Assembly (NCBI GenBank): GCA_009780415.1
Contig: WRAC01000015.1
Coordinates: 1-52,627 of the forward strand
Source of the DNA: Defluviitaleaceae bacterium
Lineage (GTDB): Bacteria > Bacillota > Clostridia > Lachnospirales > WRAX01
Direction: 5' to 3'
DNA length: 52,627 bases
In this document: positions 17,835 to 25,305 of the stretch, piece after piece
Position numbering within the stretch: position 1 is the first letter of the stretch
How the letters are laid out: each line of letters begins with the position of its first letter
The notes under the pieces: model-generated
The model's database searches: none
The model's input: the letters and a program-made list of their open reading frames with translations, nothing else
What the model was told of the DNA's origin: nothing
Position numbers and translations under genes: made by a program

Positions 17835-18437
17835 ATGGTTATGCCTACGGCAGTAAAAACCCAGCGCATGGTAGGGGTCGCCATCCTTACCTCATTAACC
17901 GTCGTGTTTCAAGTGTTCGCCACTGCCATCAATTTTGTTACCCCCGGGGCAATCCCCTTTGCCCTTGCCGTCCCGCTGATTGTTATCGGAGCGGCTATGT
18001 ACGGGCCGAGAGCCGCCGCTTTACAAGGATTTTGCTTCGGGCTTGTCGTGCTGGGAAGCGGTATTATGGGTGTCGCGCCCACTTCCGCCATGATGTGGGG
18101 TATCAGTCCCGTTATAATGACCGCCGGCACATTGGGCCGGGGTTTGGCGGCGGGCCTTACCGCGGGGCTAGTCTATAAAGCTTTGGCAAGAAAGGAAACC
18201 TATTTCGGCGTATTGGGCGCGGCGATAATTACGCCGGTAGTAAACACAAGTATCTTTGTGGTTGTATTGTTTCTTTTTTCAGAGGTTTTGATTGAGCAAG
18301 GCGCGGGGCGGACAATCTTCCAGTACGCCTCAGGAATTATGATAGGATTTAACTTTTTTGTAGAGCTGGTTGTCAATATTGCCCTTGCCACCAATATCGA
18401 CCGGATAATCGGGATAGTCAAGAAAAAAAGGGTATAA
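17835..18437 (+). CDS. ECF transporter S component (possibly for pantothenate)
   Basis: About 200-residue integral membrane protein with five or six hydrophobic segments (VGVAILTSLTVVFQVFATAI, FALAVPLIVIGAAMYGPRAA, FGVLGAAIITPVVNTSIFVV and others), the pattern of substrate-binding S components of energy-coupling-factor vitamin importers. ATG at 17835 is chosen after AAGGAGAG; an ATG-less upstream extension has no site. The next gene is type III pantothenate kinase, 21 bases on, so pantothenate is the most likely substrate by context. No shared ATPase/EcfT genes are in the window, consistent with a group II ECF system. Confidence 0.75.
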   Translation: MVMPTAVKTQRMVGVAILTSLTVVFQVFATAINFVTPGAIPFALAVPLIVIGAAMYGPRAAALQGFCFGLVVLGSGIMGVAPTSAMMWGISPVIMTAGTLGRGLAAGLTAGLVYKALARKETYFGVLGAAIITPVVNTSIFVVVLFLFSEVLIEQGAGRTIFQYASGIMIGFNFFVELVVNIALATNIDRIIGIVKKKRV

Positions 18438-18458
18438 CATGTAAATGGAGATAATAAT

Positions 18459-19229
18459 ATGGTTATTGCGATTGATGTTGGAAACGCAAACATAGTAATA
18501 GGCTGTTTTAAAGACGAGGAACCGCCGCTTGTTTTTAGGATGTCCACCAATACGGCAATGACGGCGGACGAGTACGCGTCCTCCGTAAATGGCATGTTAA
18601 ATTTTCACGGGACAGACCGCCAGGGAATCAACGGGGCCGTTATTTCATCGGTTGTGCCGCCGCTTACGAAGGTTTTCAAGTCAGCCGTAAAGCTTCTGTC
18701 GGGCGTTAACGCGGTTGTTGTAAGCGCGGGCATAAAAACCGGATTGAATATACTTATTGACGACCCGGGGGCTCTCGGCGGCGATATGGTCGCTGCGGCG
18801 GTAGGCGCTCTTGCGGTTTACAAGCCGCCGTTCATCATTGTAGACATGGGCACGGCGACCACGATTACCGTTGTTGATAAAGACTCAACCTTTGTCGGCG
18901 GCGCGATAATGCCCGGGCTTGCGGTTTCCATGAACGCGCTTACGGACAGTACTTCGCAGCTCCCTAACGTACCGATTGAGGCCCCGGAGAAATGCATCAA
19001 CGGCAATACCATTGACTGCATGAAAAGCGGCGCCGTATTCGGGGCGGCCGCTATGATTGACGGCATGGCTGAACGCTTTGAGGAGGAGCTTGGCGAAAAT
19101 ACGCTTGTAATAGCTACCGGCGAGCTCTCGGAAACGGTGATGCGCCATTGTAAGCGTGAGATTATTTACGAACCCAATCTCGTGTTAAACGGGCTTCGTA
19201 TCATATATAATAAGAATAAACGTAGATAA
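18459..19229 (+). CDS. coaX: Type III pantothenate kinase
   Basis: 256 residues; phosphorylates pantothenate, the first step of coenzyme A synthesis, in the cytoplasm. ASKHA-fold motifs: N-terminal phosphate loop AIDVGNANIVIGCF, DDPGALGGDMVAAAVGA with the catalytic Asp region, FIIVDMGTATTITVVD, GGAIMPGLAVSMNAL and the C-terminal VIATGELSE. Length is normal for CoaX. It follows the ECF S component in one transcript and is separated from nagB by a hairpin. Confidence 0.96.
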   Translation: MVIAIDVGNANIVIGCFKDEEPPLVFRMSTNTAMTADEYASSVNGMLNFHGTDRQGINGAVISSVVPPLTKVFKSAVKLLSGVNAVVVSAGIKTGLNILIDDPGALGGDMVAAAVGALAVYKPPFIIVDMGTATTITVVDKDSTFVGGAIMPGLAVSMNALTDSTSQLPNVPIEAPEKCINGNTIDCMKSGAVFGAAAMIDGMAERFEEELGENTLVIATGELSETVMRHCKREIIYEPNLVLNGLRIIYNKNKRR

Positions 19230-19257
19230 CCGGCATATGCTGTTTTACCGGTTATCT
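19224..19257 (+). repeat. Intercistronic hairpin between coaX and nagB
   Basis: Perfect 10-base arms AGATAACCGG (19224-19233) and CCGGTTATCT (19248-19257) with a 14-base loop. There is no T-run, and the nagB ribosome site (GGAGG) begins 4 bases later. It may stabilise the upstream mRNA or reduce read-through. Confidence 0.5.
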
Positions 19258-19270
19258 TGTGGAGGTTTTG

Positions 19271-20041
19271 ATGATGGTATATCACATGGGGAATATAGTG
19301 ATAAACGTTTCGGGCGATTTGAATGAGTTCAACACAAACTGCGCTATGAATATTATGGAGCAGATTAATAAAAAACCCGACAGCGTCGTGGGCTTTGCTA
19401 CCGGCAGCACACCCGAGGGTGTTTATAAAAAGCTGGTTGAGCTGTACAGAAGCGGGCGCATTGACTTTGAACATGTCAAGGCCTTTAATCTGGATGAATA
19501 TTATCCCATCAAAAGGGATAACCCGCAGAGCTATTATTCTTACATGCAAAAGCATTTGTACAGTCAGGTAAATTTCAACCCCGCAAACATAAACATACAA
19601 AACGGCGAAGCTGAAGACCCCCGCGCCGAATGCGCGGAATACGAGAAAAAAATAAAGATGGCGGGGAATCTTGACTATCAGGTTCTGGGTATCGGCTCAA
19701 ACGGGCACATAGGCTTTAACGAGCCGGACGATAGGTTCCCCGGCAAAACGCATTTGGTGGCTTTGAACGAGAAAACGATATCGGATAATTCGCGGTTTTT
19801 CAACAGCGCCGAAGAAGTGCCGAAAACGGCGCTTACAATGGGCATTAAGACCATTATGAGCGCGAAAAAGATCCTTTTCATGGCTACCGGGGCGAAGAAG
19901 GCCGCCATCGTAAAAGAAGCCCTGGTGGGTGATATCACGCCCAAGGTGCCGGCGTCGGTTTTACAGCTTCACACAAACGTCATCGTAGTGCTTGACGGAG
20001 AGGCCGCGGCGGATATCTTGCCGCTTTTGGAGAATACATGA
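19271..20041 (+). CDS. nagB: Glucosamine-6-phosphate deaminase
   Basis: About 256 residues; converts glucosamine 6-phosphate to fructose 6-phosphate and ammonia. Motifs: GFATGSTPEGVYKKL (phosphate loop), FNLDEYYPIKRDNPQSYYSYM (catalytic Asp), VLGIGSNGHIGFNEPDD (catalytic His/Glu region) and MGIKTIMSAKKILFMATG. The start could be ATG 19271 or 19274 after GGAGG; a GTG at 19259 lies before the ribosome site. Its stop overlaps the yhbY start (ATGA). nagA is not in the window. Confidence 0.95.
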   Translation: MMVYHMGNIVINVSGDLNEFNTNCAMNIMEQINKKPDSVVGFATGSTPEGVYKKLVELYRSGRIDFEHVKAFNLDEYYPIKRDNPQSYYSYMQKHLYSQVNFNPANINIQNGEAEDPRAECAEYEKKIKMAGNLDYQVLGIGSNGHIGFNEPDDRFPGKTHLVALNEKTISDNSRFFNSAEEVPKTALTMGIKTIMSAKKILFMATGAKKAAIVKEALVGDITPKVPASVLQLHTNVIVVLDGEAAADILPLLENT

Positions 20042-20340
20042 TAAACAGCAGACAGCGCGCGCATTTGCGCGGATTGGCCAACGGTCTGGGCTCAATTATA
20101 ATGATAGGCAAGGCCGGCGTGACCCCGGAAGTGGTGAAGATGGTTGACGAGGCGCTGACCGCCCGGGAATTGATCAAGGTTGCTATGCTTGACAACACGG
20201 ACACTCCGGTGGCTGACGCCGCGCGGATGATGAGCGAGAGGACGCGGTCGGAGCTTGTGCAGGTTATAGGCAGGAAAATAATTTTATACAGGAAGCCCAA
20301 AGACCAGCACGCGGAGGCAAAGATTATGCTTCCCAAATGA
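20038..20340 (+). CDS. yhbY: YhbY-family (CRM domain) RNA-binding protein
   Basis: 100-residue single-domain CRM protein associated with the large ribosomal subunit or its assembly. Family features: SRQRAHLRGLANGL, IMIGKAGVTPEVVKMVDEAL, ARELIKVAMLDN, and IGRKIILYRKP near the end. Translationally coupled to nagB through ATGA. Confidence 0.92.
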   Translation: MINSRQRAHLRGLANGLGSIIMIGKAGVTPEVVKMVDEALTARELIKVAMLDNTDTPVADAARMMSERTRSELVQVIGRKIILYRKPKDQHAEAKIMLPK

Positions 20341-20369
20341 TTTTCAGCTAAAAACAGTACGGAGGAAAA

Positions 20370-21164
20370 ATGAAGGAAATAGATTCAAATAAACACGCTT
20401 GGAGCCAACTGTCAAAGAACCATTACGAAGCTTTCAAAAAAATGCTGTCCGATGGGGCGCACCGCTTTAATCCGTATATAAAGGATGAAATTGGGGATAT
20501 ATCCGGTAAAAAGGTTATCCATTTGCAATGCAATACCGGGGCCGATACAATTCTTTTGGCGCAAATGGCCGAGTTCGCGGCGGGCGTTGATTTAGTTCCT
20601 GACAATGTCCGTTACGCGAAGGCGCTTGCCGATGATTTGAATATAAAAAACATTGATTTTATCGAGTCCGATATAATGGAATTTACGGAAAAGCACAGCG
20701 AAAAATACGACGTCGTTTTTGTTTCCGAGGGCGCAATCGGCTGGCTTCCCGACCTTAAAAAATGGGGGAAGACGATAAGGCATTTACTCAAGGACGACGG
20801 TTTTTTTTATGTTTTTGACAGCCACCCGTTTTTCCTGATGTTTGATGAGTCTAAGCTTGCCGGTAATGTTATGGAAGTTAAGTACCCGTATTTCAGCAAG
20901 GAGCCCGATGTTGACGACTCAATCGGCGGCTATGCGTCCGAGTCCAAGGGCGGCGTAAAAGCATATTTTTGGATGTATACGGTTTCGGACATAATTAATG
21001 CGCTCTCCTCCGCCGGCCTGCATATCGAGTATTTCAACGAGTTTACGGAGAACTTCTTTGACGCGGAAGGCATGAGGGACGCGGACGGAAACGGCTTGTA
21101 TAACTATGATTATAACAACAAAAAGTTCCCGATGTCGTTCAGTTTAAAGGCAACCGTAAAATAG
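20370..21164 (+). CDS. Class I SAM-dependent methyltransferase
   Basis: 264-residue Rossmann-fold methyltransferase. Motif I is VIHLQCNTGADTILLAQM (SAM-binding, about residues 51-68), followed by the acidic GVDLVPDNVRYAKALAD and DVVFVSEGAIGWLPDLKKW. The C-terminal half (FDSHPFFLMF) may form the substrate site. Strong ribosome site GGAGG with 5-base spacing. Followed by a bidirectional terminator. Substrate not identifiable. Confidence 0.85.
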   Translation: MKEIDSNKHAWSQLSKNHYEAFKKMLSDGAHRFNPYIKDEIGDISGKKVIHLQCNTGADTILLAQMAEFAAGVDLVPDNVRYAKALADDLNIKNIDFIESDIMEFTEKHSEKYDVVFVSEGAIGWLPDLKKWGKTIRHLLKDDGFFYVFDSHPFFLMFDESKLAGNVMEVKYPYFSKEPDVDDSIGGYASESKGGVKAYFWMYTVSDIINALSSAGLHIEYFNEFTENFFDAEGMRDADGNGLYNYDYNNKKFPMSFSLKATVK

Positions 21165-21174
21165 CCGGAAACAT

Positions 21175-21211
21175 AAAAAGTGCCTGAGATTTTCATCTCC
21201 AGGCACTTTTT
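21175..21211. terminator. Bidirectional rho-independent terminator
   Basis: AAAAAGTGCCTG at 21175-21186 pairs with CAGGCACTTTTT at 21200-21211, with AGAT/ATCT continuing the stem and one bulged C. A-tract and T-tract on the two sides let it stop both the methyltransferase operon (+) and the spore-protein gene (-). Confidence 0.85.
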
Positions 21212-21226
21212 GCTGTTTACGCCGAT

Positions 21227-21466
21227 TTACCAAGAATGAGAACCGCCGGCCATCTGGCGCTCCTGCGCTTCGATCATTTTCTTGACCATATATCCGCCGA
21301 CCGAGCCGTTCTGGGCGCTGGTAAGGTCGCCGTTGTAGCCCTGCTTCAACGGTACGCCGATTTCGCTGGCGATTTCGTACTTAAAGCGGTTAAGGGCTTC
21401 CCTTGCTTCCGGGACCGCCGTCCTGCCTGTGGAGCTGCTCTGGCTCGAAGAATTCCATGTGTTCAT
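21227..21466 (-). CDS. Alpha/beta-type small acid-soluble spore protein
   Basis: 79 residues. SASPs coat and protect DNA in dormant spores and are cut by the protease GPR at germination. The GPR-type site is FKYEIASEIGV; the conserved second half is GYNGDLTSAQNGSVGGYMVK. Ser/Gln-rich N-terminus. Strong ribosome site AGGAGG. The forespore sigma-G promoter expected upstream could not be assigned with confidence. This gene is direct evidence that the organism forms endospores. Confidence 0.95.
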   Translation of the reverse strand: MNTWNSSSQSSSTGRTAVPEAREALNRFKYEIASEIGVPLKQGYNGDLTSAQNGSVGGYMVKKMIEAQERQMAGGSHSW

Positions 21467-21588
21467 TTATTTGCCTCCTATAAATTTCGTAATCTCCATC
21501 CGGCCAAGTTAACTTTGCGGATGTGTAATAGTATTATTGCTTTTACATTACATTTTTATAAGAGGTATTTTTTATGAATTTTCGCTAA

Positions 21589-22443
21589 TTATCCCAACAA
21601 CGCGCGTGTCAGCATGAAAACGCCGAACGCCACCGCCGCTCCCAGCAATATCATCAGTATGATAAACGATATCGCGCTGCCGATGTATTCGTAAAACGGG
21701 GCCTCTTTCGCATGGCGCCTTAACGACCTGTTTACCTCATCATCCGCCTCCGCGAAGGAATTTATCATTCTGGGGCTGTCCAAGATCCCCGTTATAACGC
21801 CGTGGTACTTATTTTCCTCAGGAATTAAATTCGGATTATAATCCTCCTCATAAAATTTCTTTGACAGCAGACAATATATCAATTTAGCCATGTTTTCCAG
21901 CATTTCCTGCTCACTAAAGCCAAAACGGTAATCAAACATAAAAGTAAGCGACCCCGTATTCTCGGCATAAATCATATCCGGGGTAGCATGCAGCGGTATT
22001 TGCTCTTTCGCGGTTGAACGCAGGGTTTCGTATACGCTGTCTATCATGTTTTCGCTAAAGACCGCGTCTTCCTCCATTTCCGAAATGAATTGGGCAAGCA
22101 TATCGCCCAAGGGCTTTTTAGACACCGCAAACGCCGTGCCCATCTCAGAAAGAATATCCCGCACGCCCCAAAAACGGTTTGCGGTCAAATGTGAAAGCCT
22201 GCGGCAATCGCTTGTAAATTTATCCAGATTGCTTTCAAATACCCCCGCGTTTTCCGGTGAAATCGTTACAAAGTCGTCCTCATCCCGGATCGCCATTTCG
22301 CGCGGGAAAAACTCTGTCAACAGAAACTCCTCGCCCAATGACGGAGCTTTTGCCAAATACATAATATAGTTGTCCGAGTCAAACAGACTGGACAAAATGA
22401 TATATTTGCCCGAAAGCACTACATTGGCGCCAAGATGCATCAT
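21589..22443 (-). CDS. Membrane-anchored protein kinase-like protein, predicted pseudokinase
   Basis: 284 residues. The N-terminal part follows a Hanks-type Ser/Thr kinase N-lobe: LLTEFFPREMAIRDEDDFV aligns with the VAIKEYFP...R pattern, SPENAGVFESNLDKFTSDCR with the alpha-C region, and FWGVRDILSEMGTAFAVSKK with the hinge strand. Catalytic residues are missing: the beta-3 Lys is Thr43, the HRDxxPDN loop is reduced to HATPDMI (152-158), and the DFG position reads FDYRFG (170-175). A C-terminal hydrophobic segment (about 255-281, ISFIILMILLGAAVAFGVFM) anchors it. Predicted non-catalytic scaffold or sensor. Ribosome site GAGGTG. Kinase relationship is my inference from motif order. Confidence 0.6.
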   Translation of the reverse strand: MMHLGANVVLSGKYIILSSLFDSDNYIMYLAKAPSLGEEFLLTEFFPREMAIRDEDDFVTISPENAGVFESNLDKFTSDCRRLSHLTANRFWGVRDILSEMGTAFAVSKKPLGDMLAQFISEMEEDAVFSENMIDSVYETLRSTAKEQIPLHATPDMIYAENTGSLTFMFDYRFGFSEQEMLENMAKLIYCLLSKKFYEEDYNPNLIPEENKYHGVITGILDSPRMINSFAEADDEVNRSLRRHAKEAPFYEYIGSAISFIILMILLGAAVAFGVFMLTRALLG

Positions 22444-22497
22444 AATTTCACCTCTGTATTATTATACGCCCAAATATTATTTTCCGCATAAATTTTT

Positions 22498-22715
22498 TTT
22501 ACAAAAATGTATAAAATTATGTAATATGGTAAAAATTAATAATGTAACCGACAGCCGTATATCCATAACTCTCCTTGGTTTAGATAAACGTACGGCCCGG
22601 TGCTGGAGCAAGATGCAGGGGTAAGAAATGTTTTCTAATCTCCGGTATCTAGCCTCTAGAATATATCCCCCCTCAAGCCTGGACTTAATCCCCCCCTTTA
22701 AGCCCAGGTTTCTTT
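22498..22715 (+). ncRNA. Possible small transcript between the pseudokinase and radA
   Basis: Upstream TTTACA (22498-22503), 18-base spacer, TAATAT (22522-22527). Near 22555-22600 GCCGTA pairs with TACGGC around a loop containing CTCTCCTT, an anti-ribosome-site-like stretch. At 22678-22708 an 11-base stem (CCTGG.CTTAA / TTAAG.CCAGG) is followed by TTTCTTTTATT, a terminator in the plus direction although no plus-strand gene ends here. A 32-codon open frame (22526-22624) lies inside but has no ribosome site. Weak, structural evidence only. Confidence 0.25.
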
Positions 22716-22719
22716 TATT

Positions 22720-23937
22720 CTAAATATTAAAAGCAATCTCCAGCATCTCATTAATATTCGCCGCGCCGAATACGCGTATGCCCTCCGGCGGTTTAAAACC
22801 CTTTAAATTCACCTGAGGTATAACGCATTGCGTAAATCCCAGCCGCGCGGCTTCGTAAACGCGTTTTTCGGCCTGAGCAACCGCCCGCGCTTCGCCCGTC
22901 AGCCCGGTTTCACCAAAAATTACCATACTGCCCGGAACCGGTTTATTTTTATAACTTGACGCAAGCGCGGCTATGGCGGCTAAATCCACCGCCGGCTCGT
23001 TGATGCTGAGCCCGCCGGCAATATTTACATAGCAGTCATAATTAGCAAAGCTCAAACCCGCGCGTTTTTCCAATATCGCGATAAGCATAACCACCCGGTT
23101 ATAATCCGTGCCGTCCGCGACACGCCGCGGCATTCCGAAGCTGGTGCGGCACACCAGCGCCTGAACCTCCGATAGAATGGGGCGCGAACCCTCCATTGCG
23201 CATGTAACGACGGAGCCCGGCGCGTCCTTAGGCCGCCCCGACAGCATGTACGCGGAGGGATTCGATATCTCAGCCAGCCCATCCCCGCGCATCTCAAAAA
23301 CACCGATCTCATTCGTACCGCCGAAGCGGTTCTTTACAGCCCTGATAATACGGTAAAGAAGCTGTTTGTCCCCCTCGAAATACAGCACCGTATCAACCAT
23401 ATGCTCAAGCATCCGCGGCCCGGCAATGGTTCCGTCCTTTGTGACGTGGCCTATCAGCACAACGCTTATGCCGCGCGACTTTGCCAGACGCATCAAAAAC
23501 CCCGCGCATTCCCGTATTTGGGTGGGACTGCCGGGCGTGTTCTGCAAGCTCTCGTCCGACATGGTCTGTATAGAATCAACTATCACCAGGCTCGGTTTTA
23601 GCTTATCAACGGCGTTTTCGATTGCGGCAAGGGCCGTCTCGGATATTATGTACAGTCCGGGGCGTTTTACTCCAAGGCGCGCCGCCCGCAGCTTTATCTG
23701 GGAAAGTGATTCCTCGCCCGAAACATACAATATCGGCGGCTGGAGCCGTACGCCCTGGCATAGCTGCAATAACAGCGTGGATTTCCCCACTCCCGGCTCG
23801 CCGCCCACAAGGGTCAGGGAGCCGCACACCAAACCGCCGGACAGCACCCTGTCCAGCTCCGCGATGCCTGTAGCCGCGCGGTTTTCCACGGCGGGAGCCG
23901 CGTCTTTCAAATCGTCCTTCATTGCTTCATCTATCAT
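22720..23937 (-). CDS. radA: DNA repair protein RadA (Sms) lacking the N-terminal zinc finger
   Basis: 405-residue RecA-like branch-migration helicase. Walker A GGEPGVGKSTLLLQL, Walker B LVIVDSIQTM, the RadA-specific KNRFG motif (RAVKNRFGGTNEIGVFEM) and a C-terminal Lon-protease-like domain (NYDCYVNIAGGLSINEPAVD ... GEARAVAQAEKRV). RadA normally begins with a Cys4 zinc finger (CxxCG...CPxC). Here the frame is closed by a stop five codons above the start at 23937, and the first residues (MIDEAMKDDLKDA) lack cysteines. The ribosome site is weak. Last gene of the rpoBC operon region. Confidence 0.93.
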   Translation of the reverse strand: MIDEAMKDDLKDAAPAVENRAATGIAELDRVLSGGLVCGSLTLVGGEPGVGKSTLLLQLCQGVRLQPPILYVSGEESLSQIKLRAARLGVKRPGLYIISETALAAIENAVDKLKPSLVIVDSIQTMSDESLQNTPGSPTQIRECAGFLMRLAKSRGISVVLIGHVTKDGTIAGPRMLEHMVDTVLYFEGDKQLLYRIIRAVKNRFGGTNEIGVFEMRGDGLAEISNPSAYMLSGRPKDAPGSVVTCAMEGSRPILSEVQALVCRTSFGMPRRVADGTDYNRVVMLIAILEKRAGLSFANYDCYVNIAGGLSINEPAVDLAAIAALASSYKNKPVPGSMVIFGETGLTGEARAVAQAEKRVYEAARLGFTQCVIPQVNLKGFKPPEGIRVFGAANINEMLEIAFNI

Positions 23938-23944
23938 AAAATGT

Positions 23945-24364
23945 TTAATTTACCTTTTGAATCTTAAACTCTACTCCCTCGTCATTAAGCTCCGCGCTGA
24001 AATTGATTTTACCCGACATATTGGATTTTTGGGAGCCGATTTTCTTACCGCCCACATAGAAAGCGTATTCCGTTTCCGGCGCAAGCTCCAGCGTCAGGCT
24101 CGTAACCCCGGCGCCCTTCGCCACGCAGACCAGCTCTTCCTCGCTCATGGCAAAATCCCAAAAAGACGCGCCCGGCACGCATTCCAGCAAAAGCTGCTCG
24201 TTCTGTTCAAGCCTCGTAACCTCATTATGGGTCTTAACGCTGTACAGATGCCCGTTAACGTCAAAATCCCTGACCTTCAGCTTCTCCCTGAGCAAATGAT
24301 TCCCAAAATTCAAGCTCTTATTTTCGTTTACAGAGATACCGTTCTCGACTACGATATCCGGCAT
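23945..24364 (-). CDS. Conserved clostridial protein of unknown function
   Basis: 139 residues, soluble, beta-rich in appearance: NHLLREKLKVRDFDVNGHLY, SVKTHNEVTRLEQNEQLLLE, then strand-like repeats LTLELAPETEYAFYVGGKKI and GKINFSAELN. I recall similar short proteins in Clostridia, sometimes with misleading names, none with a known role. Start at 24364 follows GAAAGGGTG with 8-base spacing; the ATG at 24385 precedes that site. It lies between rsmI and radA, 7 bases before radA, so probably co-transcribed. Confidence 0.7.
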   Translation of the reverse strand: MPDIVVENGISVNENKSLNFGNHLLREKLKVRDFDVNGHLYSVKTHNEVTRLEQNEQLLLECVPGASFWDFAMSEEELVCVAKGAGVTSLTLELAPETEYAFYVGGKKIGSQKSNMSGKINFSAELNDEGVEFKIQKVN

Positions 24365-24411
24365 TGGGTTCACCCTTTCTTTCATATATGCGTTAATTAT
24401 ATAATAACATA

Positions 24412-25305
24412 TCAGCGCGGTTTTGCAAAAAGATTTTTCAGATTAAGCGCGGCATTGTAGATTTCTTTCTTTGCCAGCGTTCCGCCGTTTCGCTCGTAAA
24501 GCAGCGCCGCCGCGTCCTTGGGCGTAACGCTGCTCTTTACGCAAATGTCAACGAGGCGGGCTTCGGTTGATATTAAATCCGTACCGTCCGTTTCATTCAC
24601 GGTAATACCGGGCAGCGCTTTTTCAGCTACCACGGTATATTCACCCTTTGAAGCATTGGGATTGCTTTTTAACCGCATAAGCACTTCATCAGGCGTTCCC
24701 CGGTAAATATGTTCAAATTTCTTGGTCAGGTCGTTGCATATGCACAGCCTGTTTATGCCGCCTATGTCATTCAACAGTTCCGCCGTTTGGATTATCCTGT
24801 GCGGTGATTCGTAAAAAACAAGGATTTCCGGGCTTGTTTTCAACGCTTCGGCAAGCGCCTTACGCGCCGCCGTTCCTTTTGGCAGGAAACCTAAAAATGT
24901 ATAAGACAGCCCTTTAAACCCGCATACGGACAACGCCGCCGTTACGGCGCACGCGCCCGGCACCGCGGTAATCTCAATCCCCGCCGCCGCGGCTATTTCC
25001 GCCAAAACCGCCCCGGGGTCTGAAATGCCCGGAGTTCCCGCGTCCGTTACCAGAGCGCAGCTCTGCCCCTCCATTATCCTTTGGATAATACGCTCCGCGC
25101 TCCCGGTTTCGTTGAATTTGTGGCAGGCGACCATCGGGGTGCGGATATCAAAGCGGTCAAGCAGTATGCGCGTAACGCGCGTATCCTCCGCCGCTATAAA
25201 ATTAACGGCGGCTAGAACTTCCGCCGCCCTTTGCGTCATATCGCCCAAGTTGCCGATTGGCGTGGCGACTATATAAAGTTTACCTTTAGTGGCCTCTTGC
25301 TTCAT
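24412..25305 (-). CDS. rsmI: 16S rRNA (cytidine(1402)-2'-O)-methyltransferase
   Basis: 297 residues; tetrapyrrole-methylase fold enzyme that methylates the 2'-OH of C1402 in the ribosomal decoding centre. Motifs: LYIVATPIGNLGDMTQRA, FIAAEDTRVTRILL, ALVTDAGTPGISDPGAVL (SAM loop) and LVFYESPHRI. A C-terminal helical extension (VTPKDAAALLYERNGGTLAK) is usual. Starts inside the end of pncB (20-base overlap), so translation is coupled. Confidence 0.95.
   Translation of the reverse strand: MKQEATKGKLYIVATPIGNLGDMTQRAAEVLAAVNFIAAEDTRVTRILLDRFDIRTPMVACHKFNETGSAERIIQRIMEGQSCALVTDAGTPGISDPGAVLAEIAAAAGIEITAVPGACAVTAALSVCGFKGLSYTFLGFLPKGTAARKALAEALKTSPEILVFYESPHRIIQTAELLNDIGGINRLCICNDLTKKFEHIYRGTPDEVLMRLKSNPNASKGEYTVVAEKALPGITVNETDGTDLISTEARLVDICVKSSVTPKDAAALLYERNGGTLAKKEIYNAALNLKNLFAKPR

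Noticed and set aside
22526-22624. 32-codon plus-strand open frame between the pseudokinase and radA
   Set aside because: No Shine-Dalgarno sequence and no family resemblance; kept only as part of the possible small RNA.
23366-24460. 364-codon plus-strand frame opposite radA and its neighbour
   Set aside because: Spans two genuine minus-strand genes and their junction; no recognisable protein.
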